The position numbers were made by a program, and so were the translations under genes. The notes beneath the pieces were generated by a model. The model did no database searches. It worked only from the letters and a program-made list of their open reading frames with translations, and was not told the origin of the DNA. A stretch of 64,000 nt of DNA from positions 198,239-262,238 of the forward strand of contig ML210156.1 in NCBI GenBank assembly GCA_004369085.1, written 5' to 3'. Positions within the stretch are counted from its first letter, which is position 1. Each line of letters begins with the position of its first letter. The stretch is from Coprinopsis marcescibilis (taxonomy: Eukaryota > Basidiomycota > Agaricomycetes > Agaricales > Psathyrellaceae). Shown here in pieces: positions 10,158-24,400 of this stretch.

Positions 10158-13100
10158 CGAGTATCTGTGTTGGGTACAATCTGACCTACCCCTGGCGCAC
10201 GACGACGACAGTTCCTGCACCGGGGTCTGTGCGTACCTTACGTCATTTGAGAAATGTATCACGTGTACGCGGTGAAGTCCGAGGAACATTCCCGCGTGAA
10301 TGATGGCCGTTCTCTGCCGTTCTGGAAGACTTTCTCTCCCCTGGATCAAAGTTCAAACATCGCAATAAAGCCTCTTTCAGTTCAGCGCTAGTCTCCATCT
10401 CCCGCATGTACCCGAAACATATTTCCCAGGTCGCCATGCGCTCCTTGAGGCGGCCTTCATGCGTTGCTACAGAAAATACTTCTCTACCACGAGGGTGCCA
10501 CCAAAGCCGTACATGCGTACGTTATTCTGCTTGAGGTTCGTGCCAGGGACAAGAACACGGGGAATCTGTTGGAAAGTGTGTGCTCACCGCTAACGTATGC
10601 ACTTACGGAGGATGCAGCGTTGCTGTGGGTAAAAACTCGGCGGGGATGGCTCACCACTGCTCACAGCTCAGAGCAGTCCAGGCGGTTCGCGGTGGTTCAC
10701 TCGTTCACACCTGACCCAGTAAGAGACTTAATTTTGACTGTCGAGAAGGGGATTTCGCCTGACTTCGCCCTGTTTTGCCGACGTTTTCTCCTTCCATTCT
10801 ATCTTTTCGTCCATTCGCCGTCGCTTTTCTCCCGACCCGCGCTTACCGTGTGTGCTCAACCGCAGGGGTTCCAGGAACCTGCGACATTACTCGTAGTGTT
10901 AACAGAAGAAACAGAGAAGACAGTATGGGTCGATTCTCGAGGCTCCTGCATAGTCCTCTATAGTCCTGCATGCTGCTCTATTCTACCAAAATCAGTTTCT
11001 AGGGGTCACGCAAGATTCGCGCATGAATACATGTGGCGGGGAGATGGAAGGAGCCAAGAAAGCTGCATCGGTGCATGAGCGCCAATAAGTCGTGGTTCAC
11101 TTACCTACCAGAGTACTCGCTGAAGCAACTTGGAGCCAAGGACCCAAAAAAGCCAGCAATGTAACCGTGTACTCACAATGCAATAATTCTGGAAAGAGGC
11201 ATACAACCGAAACAATGAGGATCCACGAGGAAGAGGAGCAGAAAACTGTATTCACGCCCATACCGCATAAATTGTCCATGGAGCAATACAAAATCGGAGG
11301 TAGAAAGGGGACTGTACGTCGTGTGAACGAAGAAGGCTCAACCTACATACATCTTGAACTGAAAGTGAGAGTAAGATTAAAGGAAGCAGATAGAAGCCAC
11401 GGGTACATAAACAATGAAATGATTCACACAGAATAACGTGCGTTTTGACATACAACAAAGCCTTCAGATTGGATACATATGAAAAAGTAGAGAGCGCATT
11501 GAGATTTGAGATTCTAGAAGAATAAGGGAGTGAGAAGAAGGCCAAGGCGCCATCATGGGCGCAGCCACGTTGGAGGCACATGGACATCTAAAAAATGCGA
11601 TCGAAAAATAGCCTGATGGGGGGCGGGAGCTGATACACCCTAATCCAGCAGCAGGCTGCAGCGGGTACAGAAAATATCGATAGTGGTCGATGCCGATGGA
11701 AGGATTTCGGGAAACACGAGGGATAATCTAGGGGTAATGGAATCGATCGAGACGGTCCCTGAACGTCTGTCGGAAGATAACTGAGGCGAAATGGTTGAGT
11801 GGAGATCCAGTCCAGATCTGTAATCACAGGAATAGGGGGTGGGGGGTCCATCCAGCCGAGAAATTATGTTTGTCTTGGAAGCTTTGAATTTGTTGTGTCG
11901 TCGCAACTCGTGGGCTTTGAAAGGACTGTGCTGACCACAGGTCAGCAGGTACAGTGGACGTCCAGATTCCACTGGCAAACGGTATCTTGAATCTTGAGTA
12001 ATGATGATGTGTGTAATGGCGATGATGGTGGTGGCTTGTGGCGGCTCGCAGCGAACGGGGATTGGCTGAGGGTGTACATGGTTGTACGCCAAGACCAACA
12101 AGGCACAGCTGCACCAACCTGTACCATCGGCGGCAACCACACTTTCCCCCATCCAACATCCAGTAAAGGAAACTTGTTATTTGACGCAAAGATCAAAAAC
12201 AACCATGGCAGACTTGCAACCCGCTTACAGCATGATGTTGCGGATCTGTTAAGAAAACGGTAAACCCAAAGATACGGTTCAGCGGAAGTGATAATCAAGT
12301 CAGCTCTCTGGGTCCCGGGCATGATGGACTAGCACTCACATTCTTGCTTACAATCGAGCTGTGCACCCAGGTCCCATCCATATAGAGAACGGCGTTTTCA
12401 TATTCGTCAAGATCGGGTTTGTTTTGGGAATGGCGTGAAGCCGTTATGGCATGGTAGTAGTAGTAGGTACATGCAGGCGAGCCAACCCATGACCATGCAG
12501 ATAAGCATCGAGTTTATTTTGTCCGGGCGTCCGATCCAATTTCGGGACGTGGTCGTCGATTCGCATCGCGTCCGCACATTGGAGGGAAAAACACGGCGAT
12601 TGGTTCGTCATTCGGCATCGAACCACAGTTGGGAGGAATATAACCCAAGACCATGATGGGTTTGTAGTCATAGGACCGACCGGAGAACGATGTCGTGGGC
12701 GTCCCAAATCGAGTAGTCCCAGCAGTATGAAACAGGCGTCGATCCAATTCCGGTTGGGCATTGAAATTCCGTTCGTTTCGGCGGCGTGGTGGTGTTGTTC
12801 CCATCCCAGGTTCATTTCGATATCACGGAGGCGGACGTTTCCCAATTAAGATTTCGAGAGGAACCGCCCATTCGGATGTGCAATTGAAGGTTGTGATTGA
12901 TGTTAATTGTTAAGGCAAGAGAGGGGTCGACAGTGCCAACAAGCGATGTGTGTGATGATGATGTGTGTGAGGAAAAAAAGAGTCCATGAGTTTATGTTTA
13001 CAACCCAGCCCATGAAACCAAAAAGGGAGACAAAATGAGGAGAAATAAAGATAGAAAAGAACGTGGCAGATTAAGGCGGGAGATGTGTAATACATAAAAG

Positions 13101-13179
13101 CATTTATGATAGTGAAAGCATGTGGTTGAGGAAGTGCAAGAAGACTGTCGGAGATGCGCAGTTGCCGGAGGTCGCTATA
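10158..13179. other. Three-kilobase stretch without a supported gene
   Basis: Several open frames of 60-200 codons exist on both strands, the longest at 10464-11078 (+), but none shows a domain, conserved motif, convincing splice pattern or signal. It lies between the 5' end of the cullin gene and the 3' end of the G alpha gene, so it contains the cullin promoter and probably the long 3' untranslated region of G alpha. Small TGTGTGATGATG-type simple repeats occur near 12945-12970. Confidence 0.4.
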
Positions 13180-15120
13180 TCAGCGCTGCAGTCTCCAGGT
13201 TTGACCGGAGTACGATGCTAGCGGAGTGAAGAAAGCCAGTTGAGCCAGATTGTTTTGCGGGGATGGAAAGGATGGAATGTCAAGAACGGCTTCTCTCACA
13301 ACCGGGTAGCACAGTCAAAAGAAAAAAGCAAACACTCAAGATGGAACGCAAAAGCATAAATGGAAACCAGAGATGGAAGACTCACTCTGTTGAAGCAAAG
13401 AATCAATAAGCAATTCATCGACAACAGGCGATAATAAACGCACCTTCAACAGCAGCCATTACTACTCGAAGCATGGCAGTATCAGTAGCAGTAGTTATGC
13501 TATGTAACGTGAACGATTAGGAGGGTTGTATGGAGAGTGCAGATCCTGAGGAGGGTGGATTATGACGTACTGGATGTAGATCTCGCGTTCTTTTGATCGG
13601 CCAGCTTTCTGAGCAAGTTTTGCGAACCGTTTCTTGAAGTACTCGCGTCCTGCTCGTGCGTCGCCTGGTTCTCCATCGTAATCCTGATTCAAGTGATCAG
13701 CATTGGACGCAAACAGCGCTGAAGTACTTAGGAGAAAAAGGGTTGCAGCATCAATCCTATGGTCGCCCAAAATGGATGGTGGCGATACAACTGGCGCGAA
13801 GGCAATTGGGTCTGGTTACTTACCGGGAAGAAGTTCTTGATGTCTGATTGTGCGACCTTCTGTTCGAAGAGATCGTTCTTGTTCAAGAAAAGAATCTGCG
13901 AAGCATCATCAAGTTGTCACGTCGAGACGACGTGTGCACATGTGGAGGGCGAATGAGCGAAGGGTTGTATGGAAGAAATTTGGATTGCCGTTAGCGCAGG
14001 AAATAGAGTGATAGCAAATGACGCACTATTGATGTTTGCTTAAACCACTGTGAATGGCATATCGAATCCCAAATTGTCATGGCGTCTTGCATTTGATTCT
14101 ACGAGAATGCTGATGAGCTTCGTCGACAGATAATTAGCAGAAATTCTCACCGCATCCTTGTCTTCCACCAAGCACTGATCAAAGCCGCTTAAACTGACCA
14201 AGAACAGTATGCTGGTTACGTCCTGGAAGCAATGTATCCATTTCCGACGTTCACTCTTCTGACCACCAACGTCGACCATCAACATCTCATGGTCTCGAAG
14301 GACGAACGTAGTTTCCGTAATTCCGATGGTCCGCGCACGACAGCGTATGATGTCTTGCTCGGAGGGTTCATACGCAGGGTCGAATAAGCGATCTAATGAG
14401 GAGAAGAAATAGGACAAGCTGCATCGCAGGTGTCTCAGATAGGAGAAGCGAAGAAGAGGTAGAAGTGGTAAGCTCACTTTTCCGGTAAAGCCGCTTCATT
14501 TCCCCGGTGCCAGGCTTTCTGTACGATAGGGTCGTTCCAGAGTATTTTCAGTGGTTCGTAGTACTGCATTGGATACGGCTCCCCATCCCGGATGTCCCGG
14601 GCAGAAAGGATAGGTTCAATGTACTTTTCGTGTTCGTCTTCGACCCTGAGGTCCATGTCTTCCATTGCGTCGAGGAGATATCCCAACCCTCGTGTTAAGT
14701 TTTCAAATACGAGCTGCCGGTAAGACTCGATCTCTGAGGCCGAGAACGGGACCTTGTGGATGAGCCGCATTTGCTGTCAAAGTAGAATAGGCGTTAGAAC
14801 GAATGTATCTGCATAGAATGCACAAGGCCAAACGTACTTTGAGGATCGTTGACTTGCCCGAGTCTCCTGACCCAAGGAGAAGAACCTGGAATACATGGTA
14901 CGGTTGGCGTACAATCGAAACCATAAGCATAACCTAACGAACCTTGACCTGGTTCGCCATCTTGGCCTTTGCCTGTAGGATAGCGAGATCAATAAAACGG
15001 TATGGAGTATCGGAGAGCTTTGAGACATACCTCCTTCAGCTGCTTCTCGACCTCCTTGTTTTTAGCCTTCTCATCGTCCGTTACCTCCACTCCGTTCTGC
15101 GCTGACATGCATGAGCCCAT
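13180..15120 (-). CDS. Heterotrimeric G-protein alpha subunit
   Basis: GTP-binding subunit that couples membrane receptors to pathways such as mating and cAMP signalling. The start at 15120 gives MGSCMSAQNG, with Gly2 and Cys4 suited to myristoylation and palmitoylation. All nucleotide boxes are present: G1 LLLGSGDSGKST (about 14850), switch I RARTIGITET, G3 DVGGQKSERRKW (about 14260), G4 FLNKNDLF (about 13880), and G5 TTATDT (about 13480). The gene has at least seven introns. The last exon is uncertain. TTATDTAMLRVVMAAVE ends at a GTGCGT donor near 13440. One acceptor leads to a tail with QNNLAQLAFF and a stop at 13180-13182, which has extra residues compared with the usual C-terminus. Another acceptor would stop almost at once. 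The end coordinate is therefore tentative. Confidence 0.85.
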
Positions 15121-16860
15121 TGCTTGAGATTATCGCGACCTGCGGGTGATTCGAATTGAACACGAAAAAGTCCGGTGGTGCACTGGTAATCTTGAAACTA
15201 GAATTCTTGGGTCCTGTGACGTTCCCCTAGCTGAATCTAAGGGTCGTTGGCCAGTTTAGAAGAAGGTATCGCGATAAAGCCCCTAAGTTGGGGGAAGATA
15301 TGAATATACAAGAAATAGAAAAAGGAGGTAAAGAGAGAAAAGTCGCTCAGGACAGGCAAAGGTCAGTTGAGAAAGAGGCGGGACCAGCAATATCCGGCTG
15401 GGCGAAAGCGAGAACCAGCTTGGCCCCTGAAACAATACCGTGACGACAACAACGGGGCCAGTTCCTTTTTGGGCTACCCAGGGGTCTGCTGACTTCCATC
15501 AGAAAACCCAAACTCTCAAGCTTTTGCCACTGCCCTCCATACCATCGTATTCGCAATTCAACAAAGGATTAGTCTGCTATGTCTCACTGTGCCTGGCCTC
15601 GAGACACCTGCATCGCTTTCACCCAGTTCATTAAGCCTCAGAGATAGCCCAGTTTCTAAAATAAGCTGCATCCAAAACCTGTTCACTATGTCCATTTAGA
15701 AATCGAAAAACCCATTAGAATCACCCGAGACCCATATCAATGGATCCAGGTGGACAGGGCAGCCGCTTTGATGATTTTGATTTCGTCGTCACTTGCTGCT
15801 CCTGCTTTCTCATCGTTGGGAAAGCCAAAGCGCGCCGTGTGAGAGCTTTTGGAACGCTAACCGTAATTGTCGTAAGACTACAAGGCGGACGCCTTCGTAA
15901 ACGAAAGCTCTCGTGAAAGCTGATGCTGCGTTCCTGGTTCATAATTGAAGTTCAGGCATCATTTTCAGCTATGACTGTTCGGGGAAGTTGACTCGAAGTG
16001 TCGGTTTCCAGGGAACGCGGACTGAATGATCTGACTCTCGCCAGGGTGCATATTCAGAAAATTCCCCAATCTTCTTCTGTAGATTGGAGACGGGCGGCGA
16101 TAGCTGGGAGACTTTCGTTAGATCGGAAATACCATAGTGGAGCGAACCAAAAAGTGACACGGCTTCCTCATCCGATTCCAGACCACCGTCGTCCTACCCT
16201 TGCCAGAGTGGAGGCTGCGAGAAGGGACCATACCTCGGAAGATACAGTCCTATCAGGCCCGCGTAGATTTCTCGACCTTACGCCCCTGGCGAAATGTCAG
16301 GTTTTCAATATGCCTAAAGTGTAAGTACTTACCTTCTGCACGTTTCTCCGGGTTGGTATATATCTACTAATCATATCAGTATCAAATTGTTTGATAGGCA
16401 GCCAAAAGATGGCTCTCTCATACCAACAGAGGCGAGCAACAGATTACACTGTCATAGGTTGTGGGATTCCTTTTACATTCGTTGGAAGCGAGGTAATCGG
16501 TGTGGTTCCGCGTGCAGTTAAACACTAACTGAAAGATGTCTCTGGCGCTGAAGGGTCAAGATGTTTCAGTTGACATGTAGAGCGCCCACAGGATAGGACC
16601 GAGATCACTAACACGTCTAGAACTAAGCCGTCTCAGAATACTTTGGAAGGAAAAAAACAGCTATAAACGGGAGATGAAAAGAGTTTTCCAGATCACGGGA
16701 GTGAGCAATAAGCGCCCGGGTTTGATGGTCCGAACATGGCTAGCGTCAGGAACAACTTGACTAGAGATAGCTGGACTTCGATTTCTGCTATTCCGAAAGG
16801 AGGATATTTTCTGTGCTCAGCATCATGGACGGTGATGCCAGAGCAAGAAGGTCATAGGAG
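15121..16860. other. Intergenic region upstream of G alpha
   Basis: Contains the G alpha promoter and about 1.7 kb with only short open frames, for example 15998-16324 (+) and 15721-15942 (-), which show no recognisable features. I see no gene I can support. Confidence 0.4.
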
Positions 16861-17094
16861 TCAATATGATGAATGATCTATCTGTTCACGATTGAGTTGA
16901 TCCTTAGAGGAAGGTCTGCGCGCATCCATACCTGTAGTAAGCTCTAATATCGGACTAGTACGAGATGACCTTGAGCGGTCCACTGGTGGCAAGATGCAAA
17001 TTTCAGATCCAGTTAGTGGGGCCCAAATTGTCACCGGTTCCAGAATCTTACTTACTGATTCTAATTCCGATGGTCTGGCCTCGTGGTCCGACAT
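16861..17094 (-). CDS. Possible small hypothetical protein or exon
   Basis: A 77-codon open frame starting MSDHEARPSELES, rich in charged and serine residues, with no known motif. Its composition looks more like coding sequence than its surroundings, but there is no splice or homology support. It could be one exon of a larger minus-strand gene or chance. Confidence 0.2.
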   Translation of the reverse strand: MSDHEARPSELESVSKILEPVTIWAPLTGSEICILPPVDRSRSSRTSPILELTTGMDARRPSSKDQLNREQIDHSSY

Positions 17095-17299
17095 CGAGAG
17101 ATAGGCAGCTATGGCCTACTATGGCTGCCCTCAATCAAAGTCTCCTCCAAGGTTTGCGATCGTCACTGGAGGGCACCGTTCAACGACTTGACCATACTTA
17201 CAAGCGCCTGGGTTCCCACTCGGAGCCCGCATGTTGACGAGACGTGGCAAATGTGATCGTGAAATGAATAAGCCAAATAGCGACGTCGTTTTTTGGCCT

Positions 17300-17321
17300 G
17301 GCTTAAGCTTAAGCTTAAGAA
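17300..17321. repeat. Short tandem repeat of CTTAAG
   Basis: Three consecutive CTTAAG hexamers in a GC-balanced context, about 200 bases before the HNH-type gene. Each unit is palindromic. No function can be assigned. Confidence 0.5.
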
Positions 17322-17520
17322 TATGTGAGGTGTGGTATAGTTTTTCGCCAAGGTTCCTCAAAGTCCGGGGAAGCTGTCGTCAAACAACGACAAAGCGCTG
17401 CAAATCCGCGTCGTTCGGTGATTGTTACAATGTAAGCACGCGGTGTTCAATGTTGGCGCGTCCACGCTCTCGTTTGAACCACAATCACCCCTGTCCTTCT
17501 CCTTCAATGATTTAGACACC

Positions 17521-18634
17521 ATGCCATCGAAGTCCCGGATCGAAGACGACAGACGTATATCCGCTATACGGCGTGTTCAGGCGGTTGACCCCAATGGGGG
17601 CCGCTGCCTGGTTGAGAATTGCTCTCCCGCTCGCATCGTCGAGTATTGCCATGTCGTCCCCCAAAAGTTGTGGAGGGATACTCAATTGGTACGCGTCTTT
17701 GCTGTCGCTCGGATTATCGTAACCTCACCGCCTTCATATCCAGCTCGATTCGCTAGAGTGGTTTTGGAGGATGCGAAAAAACACGCTGAATCTTGAGACN
17801 NNNNNNNNNNNNNNNNNNNNNNNNNNNNNNNNNNNNNNNNNNNNNNNNNNNNNNNNNNNNNNNNNNNNNNNNNNNNNNNNNNNNNNNNNNNNNNNNNNNN
17901 NNNNNNNNNNNNNNNNNNNNNNNNNNNNNNNNNNNNNNNNNNNNNNNNNNNNNNNNNNNNNNNNNNNNNNNNNNNNNNNNNNNNNNNNNNNNNNNNNNNN
18001 NNNNNNNNNNNNNNNNNNNNNNNNNNNNNNNNNNNNNNNNNNNNNNNNNNNNNNNNNNNNNNNNNNNNNNNNNNNNNNNNNNNNNNNNNNNNNNNNNNNN
18101 NNNNNNNNNNNNNNNNNNNNNNNNNNNNNNNNNNNNNNNNNNNNNNNNNNNNNNNNNNNNNNNNNNNNNNNNNNNNNNNNNNNNNNNNNNNNNNNNNNNN
18201 NNNNNNNNNNNNNNNNNNNNNNNNNNNNNNNNNNNNNNNNNNNNNNNNNNNNNNNNNNNNNNNNNNNNNNNNNNNNNNNNNNNNNNNNNNNNNNNNNNNN
18301 NNNNNNNNNNNNNNNNNNNNNNNNNNNNNNNNNNNNNNNNNNNNNNNNNNNNNNNNNNNNNNNNNNNNNNNNNNNNNNNNNNNNNNNNNNNNNNNNNNNN
18401 NNNNATCACGATTCTGCGGACGGTGAGACCTCTGGCGATCCATCACTGGCTTCAAAACGAAAGAAATCAAGCAACCTTTCCCGTGCGTCACTCAGCGAGC
18501 ACACACGCAAAATAGGGAAGATGGAGTGGAATAAAGACGCTCTTATCAATTGGTCTAGGAACTCCCAGCCTCCTGTCCTGGACGGGGTGATTAGTTCATC
18601 AGTGGTGAGCGCGGGAAATGTTGTGTGTGTTTAA
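17521..18634 (+). CDS. HNH-endonuclease-like protein, interrupted by assembly gap
   Basis: The ATG at 17521 opens MPSKSRIEDDRR, then CLVENCSP and EYCHVVPQKLW, an intron at about 17689-17758, and WFWRMRKNTLNLET running into the gap. The pattern of a cysteine pair, CHVVP, a W-x-W-x-M-R tract and TLNL-x-T is typical of the HNH-like domain proteins that are abundant in agaricomycetes. Their usual continuation (a histidine-bearing L-H-x-x-F-D segment) would fall inside the gap. After the gap a reading frame with GETSGDPSLASKRKK runs to TGA/TAA near 18634 and could be the C-terminus. Whether the nuclease motif is intact cannot be judged, and the gap size may be nominal. Confidence 0.55.
17800..18404. 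other. Assembly gap (605 N)
   Basis: A run of undetermined bases inside the HNH-type gene. Translations across it are meaningless. Confidence 1.
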
Positions 18635-21264
<2,630 letters not shown>

Positions 21265-21441
21265 AACTAGTTAAAATGTATATATGCTCTGTTAGTAATC
21301 GAAGGCATGGAGTACGCCATCATAGCGGCGCGTCTGCCACCGACATCATGTTTCCTTTCCACCACAACCACCATCCTTCATCATCTGTATAATTCTAATT
21401 CTAGTTCATAACGGTTTCCTCTACATTTTAACGGCCTTGAA

Positions 21442-24400
21442 ATGGCGCATCGACTCAGCCAGGATCCACGGAGCGATCCTCTATCTGACCTCAGGTTTTC
21501 GCTGGAGATCATGCCAGGATCGCGGAAATACGTGTTCACGCCGGCAGCGAGGGCTGAGATCCTATCCAAGCTATATGCGTCGCTCTTAGGGTCGAACCAG
21601 AAGTACTTTCTGCCCCCAGGTGTGGAAAGTGTACCGCAACACCAGCTCATGAGCGAGTACCAGAGCTCCGTTGGATTTGGCGGACCTGTATACCGCATCC
21701 CAGGACGACCGTGCGGCTATATTTTCAAGAAAGGCGAGAGCTGCTATAGATGCAAGTAAGCAAGAGACCGGCGAGCTCGTGCAATTCCCTCAGAGCTGAT
21801 CGTTTTGTTGGTAGGGACTGTGCGTTGGACGATAGCTGTGTGATGTGCGCGAGGTGCTTTCATGCGACGGACCATACAGACCACAGTGTCAGTTTCTTTA
21901 TCGCGCAACAGCCGGGGGGATGCTGTGACTGTGGGGACGAAGAGTCGTGGAGGAGGAATATGAACTGCTCGTTGCATCCGTACCCGACCTCGACTGGGCC
22001 GTTGTCAATCCCCCCTGGTCCGCTCACGAACGATTTACCGCCAGTGTCGCCCGTGGTGCAGACGCTCCCACAGACACTGCGTGACTCTATGGCACGGACG
22101 ATTGGATATGCGTTGGATTTCCTGCTGGACACGCTTGATTATTCGCCAGATGAGATCACCGTCCCTGCGAACGAGGCGGATTTGCGTCTGCAGCCGTCTG
22201 CGGATCCAATGATGAAAGACATGTACTGCGTCGTGTTGTGGAATGGGGACAAGCACACGTTTGACGAGGTGAAGACAGTGATCATGGATTTGTCGGGCAA
22301 GGGGAGCTCGGCGGACAGGGAGAAGGAGGTGACGGGAATGGTGAAGGCGATGGAGGCGGATGGGAGGGTGATTGTGGAGATGAATGTTGTGAATACGCAG
22401 CCGTTGACACAGGGACCACACCATGGCCCGCCGCAGCAGGCAAAGCTCCTTGAGATGGCGCACACCATGGCACAAATTGATATGGGCGTCACCATTCGGA
22501 GGGCCTATGACACTTTCTGCGAGCAGGTGGGCGCTGTGATCATCGACTGGTTACTGGACCTCACAAGAGCAAGACTAGGGGCGGATACCTTGGCGCTGAA
22601 GGAGATCTTGGCGCAGGAGTTTTTGAAACCGAGGAGGAGGGACGCGTTTACGCTTGGAATGACCGGGCTGAGCAAAGGGTCTGCGGGTGGAATGGTCTTG
22701 CCACCGTCAGCGGTTAATTTGACCGAGATCCAGGGAGCAACGCGGTTGGACTATATGTTTGTCTACCATAGCAGGTTGTGGAGGAGACCGAGGTTGTGTT
22801 TGAAGGAGGTTTATGCATCTCTCATATCTCTGAGCAGGTACCATAAGCTTGCAATTGGTGCGTCATTTTTGCCTATACGTTGCTAATATACTTACAACCC
22901 TTTAGCTGGCCATTTCGCGAAGACGTATCACCGCATCGTCGACACCTATCTACTCACAGACCGGGAAGCAGAGACGTCCATCAAGTATTTCGCACTCCAA
23001 CTATTCACCGTTCCGTCCGTGTCCGCACACCTCGTCAGAAACCACAAAATCATTACCAACCTGTTGAATCTTCTCGCATGCTTTTTCACGAACCAGATCA
23101 GCAGACACGGTAGACGCGTGCAAATTACCGCCCCATACCAAAGCGCTTTGACAAACATGCCCTTCTTCCCTGCGAACACTGGCGGACTACATATCGGCGG
23201 AGATACGCCCTCTGGGTTGACTTCCACTGCTCCACCTACCCTTCCTTATCCCCTCACTCAAACTCCCCAGAACTTCCGGCAGCAACCAGCAGCACACCAG
23301 GCTCTGCAGCACATGTCTCACCAACCAGTTATGGATGTCGATTCATTCCCTTTCAAATCCAAACGTTTTATGCCCATCTTCAGCGACCTGCGATACCTGA
23401 TGCACACAGCTCCAGTTCAAGCATTGTTGACGGAGCGTACCAATGTGATCACAGTAAATGGGCAACGTGTGTGGGCTCTCTCTTTCAAGCTCATCTCTTT
23501 TACTGACCTCCTCATAGCTCAGATTACAGGCCATCTCGCCTTCCTGGTACCGTTCACACAAACATGTCAACTCTTCATGTGTGCCCAATCCAACCGTCGC
23601 GCAGCAACCGTCCACGTAGAGTATGAATCGGACGCATGGATTAGTGTTTTCAACGTCACTTTGAGCCTGAGTAGGGTAATCAAAGTGGTTGGGAACGCGT
23701 ATGCGAACACAACCAGCAACGTACAGCTGCTTGTGGAAGGGGATGCTGCACCTTTGGACATGACCAGGGGATCCAAGGAATTGGTCGAGGCGTTGGAAGT
23801 GATCATCACATGTCTGATAGGTGTGTGTCGAAGCAATGGAGGGGACGTTCCGGTGGCCAAGGACCATCCGCTCATGCTTGCTTCCTTACATCGCGGCCAT
23901 CCTTCCGGTACGTAAATTGGTGTCTTGTTTGGGCTTTTACTAACAAGCGCTACAGGGTACAATCCGAATGTTTTCTTCAACCCGGCATTTCTGGCGATGG
24001 ACAAAAACAAGTTTGGATCGCTCAAGTACCACAAGGTTGTTTTCGGTGCGGGATACAAAGATCAAGAGACGCGGGACCGGACGAATACATACGAGATTGT
24101 TCGGTTTGATGTTGCGGAGGGATGGGTCAGCTTCCATCATTCCCTACATTGGTTATTGGCAGAGCTGTTCAAGTCGACCCATCTCCTCAGCGAAGAGCGG
24201 TTACAACAAGAGTTTGGGAACACCGAGTTCAGCGAGTACAAGAGCATGAAGGACATTGTATGGAGATGTGCTGGTGGCGAACAGGCGATTCTGGCGATTA
24301 TTGATTTCCCTTTGCGAGGTATTTATATTCATAGAGTTGCCCTACGTGTGCTGACATGAATACTCAGTGCTTGCCATGGTTGCTCAAATCCGTGTTGGTC

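Noticed and set aside
10464..11078. A 204-codon open frame on plus
   Set aside because: No motif, no splice pattern, odd composition, and it lies upstream of and antisense to nothing conserved. Treated as chance.
11092..11436. A 114-codon open frame on plus
   Set aside because: Charged composition but no domain, no conserved start context and no linked exons; probably non-coding flank.
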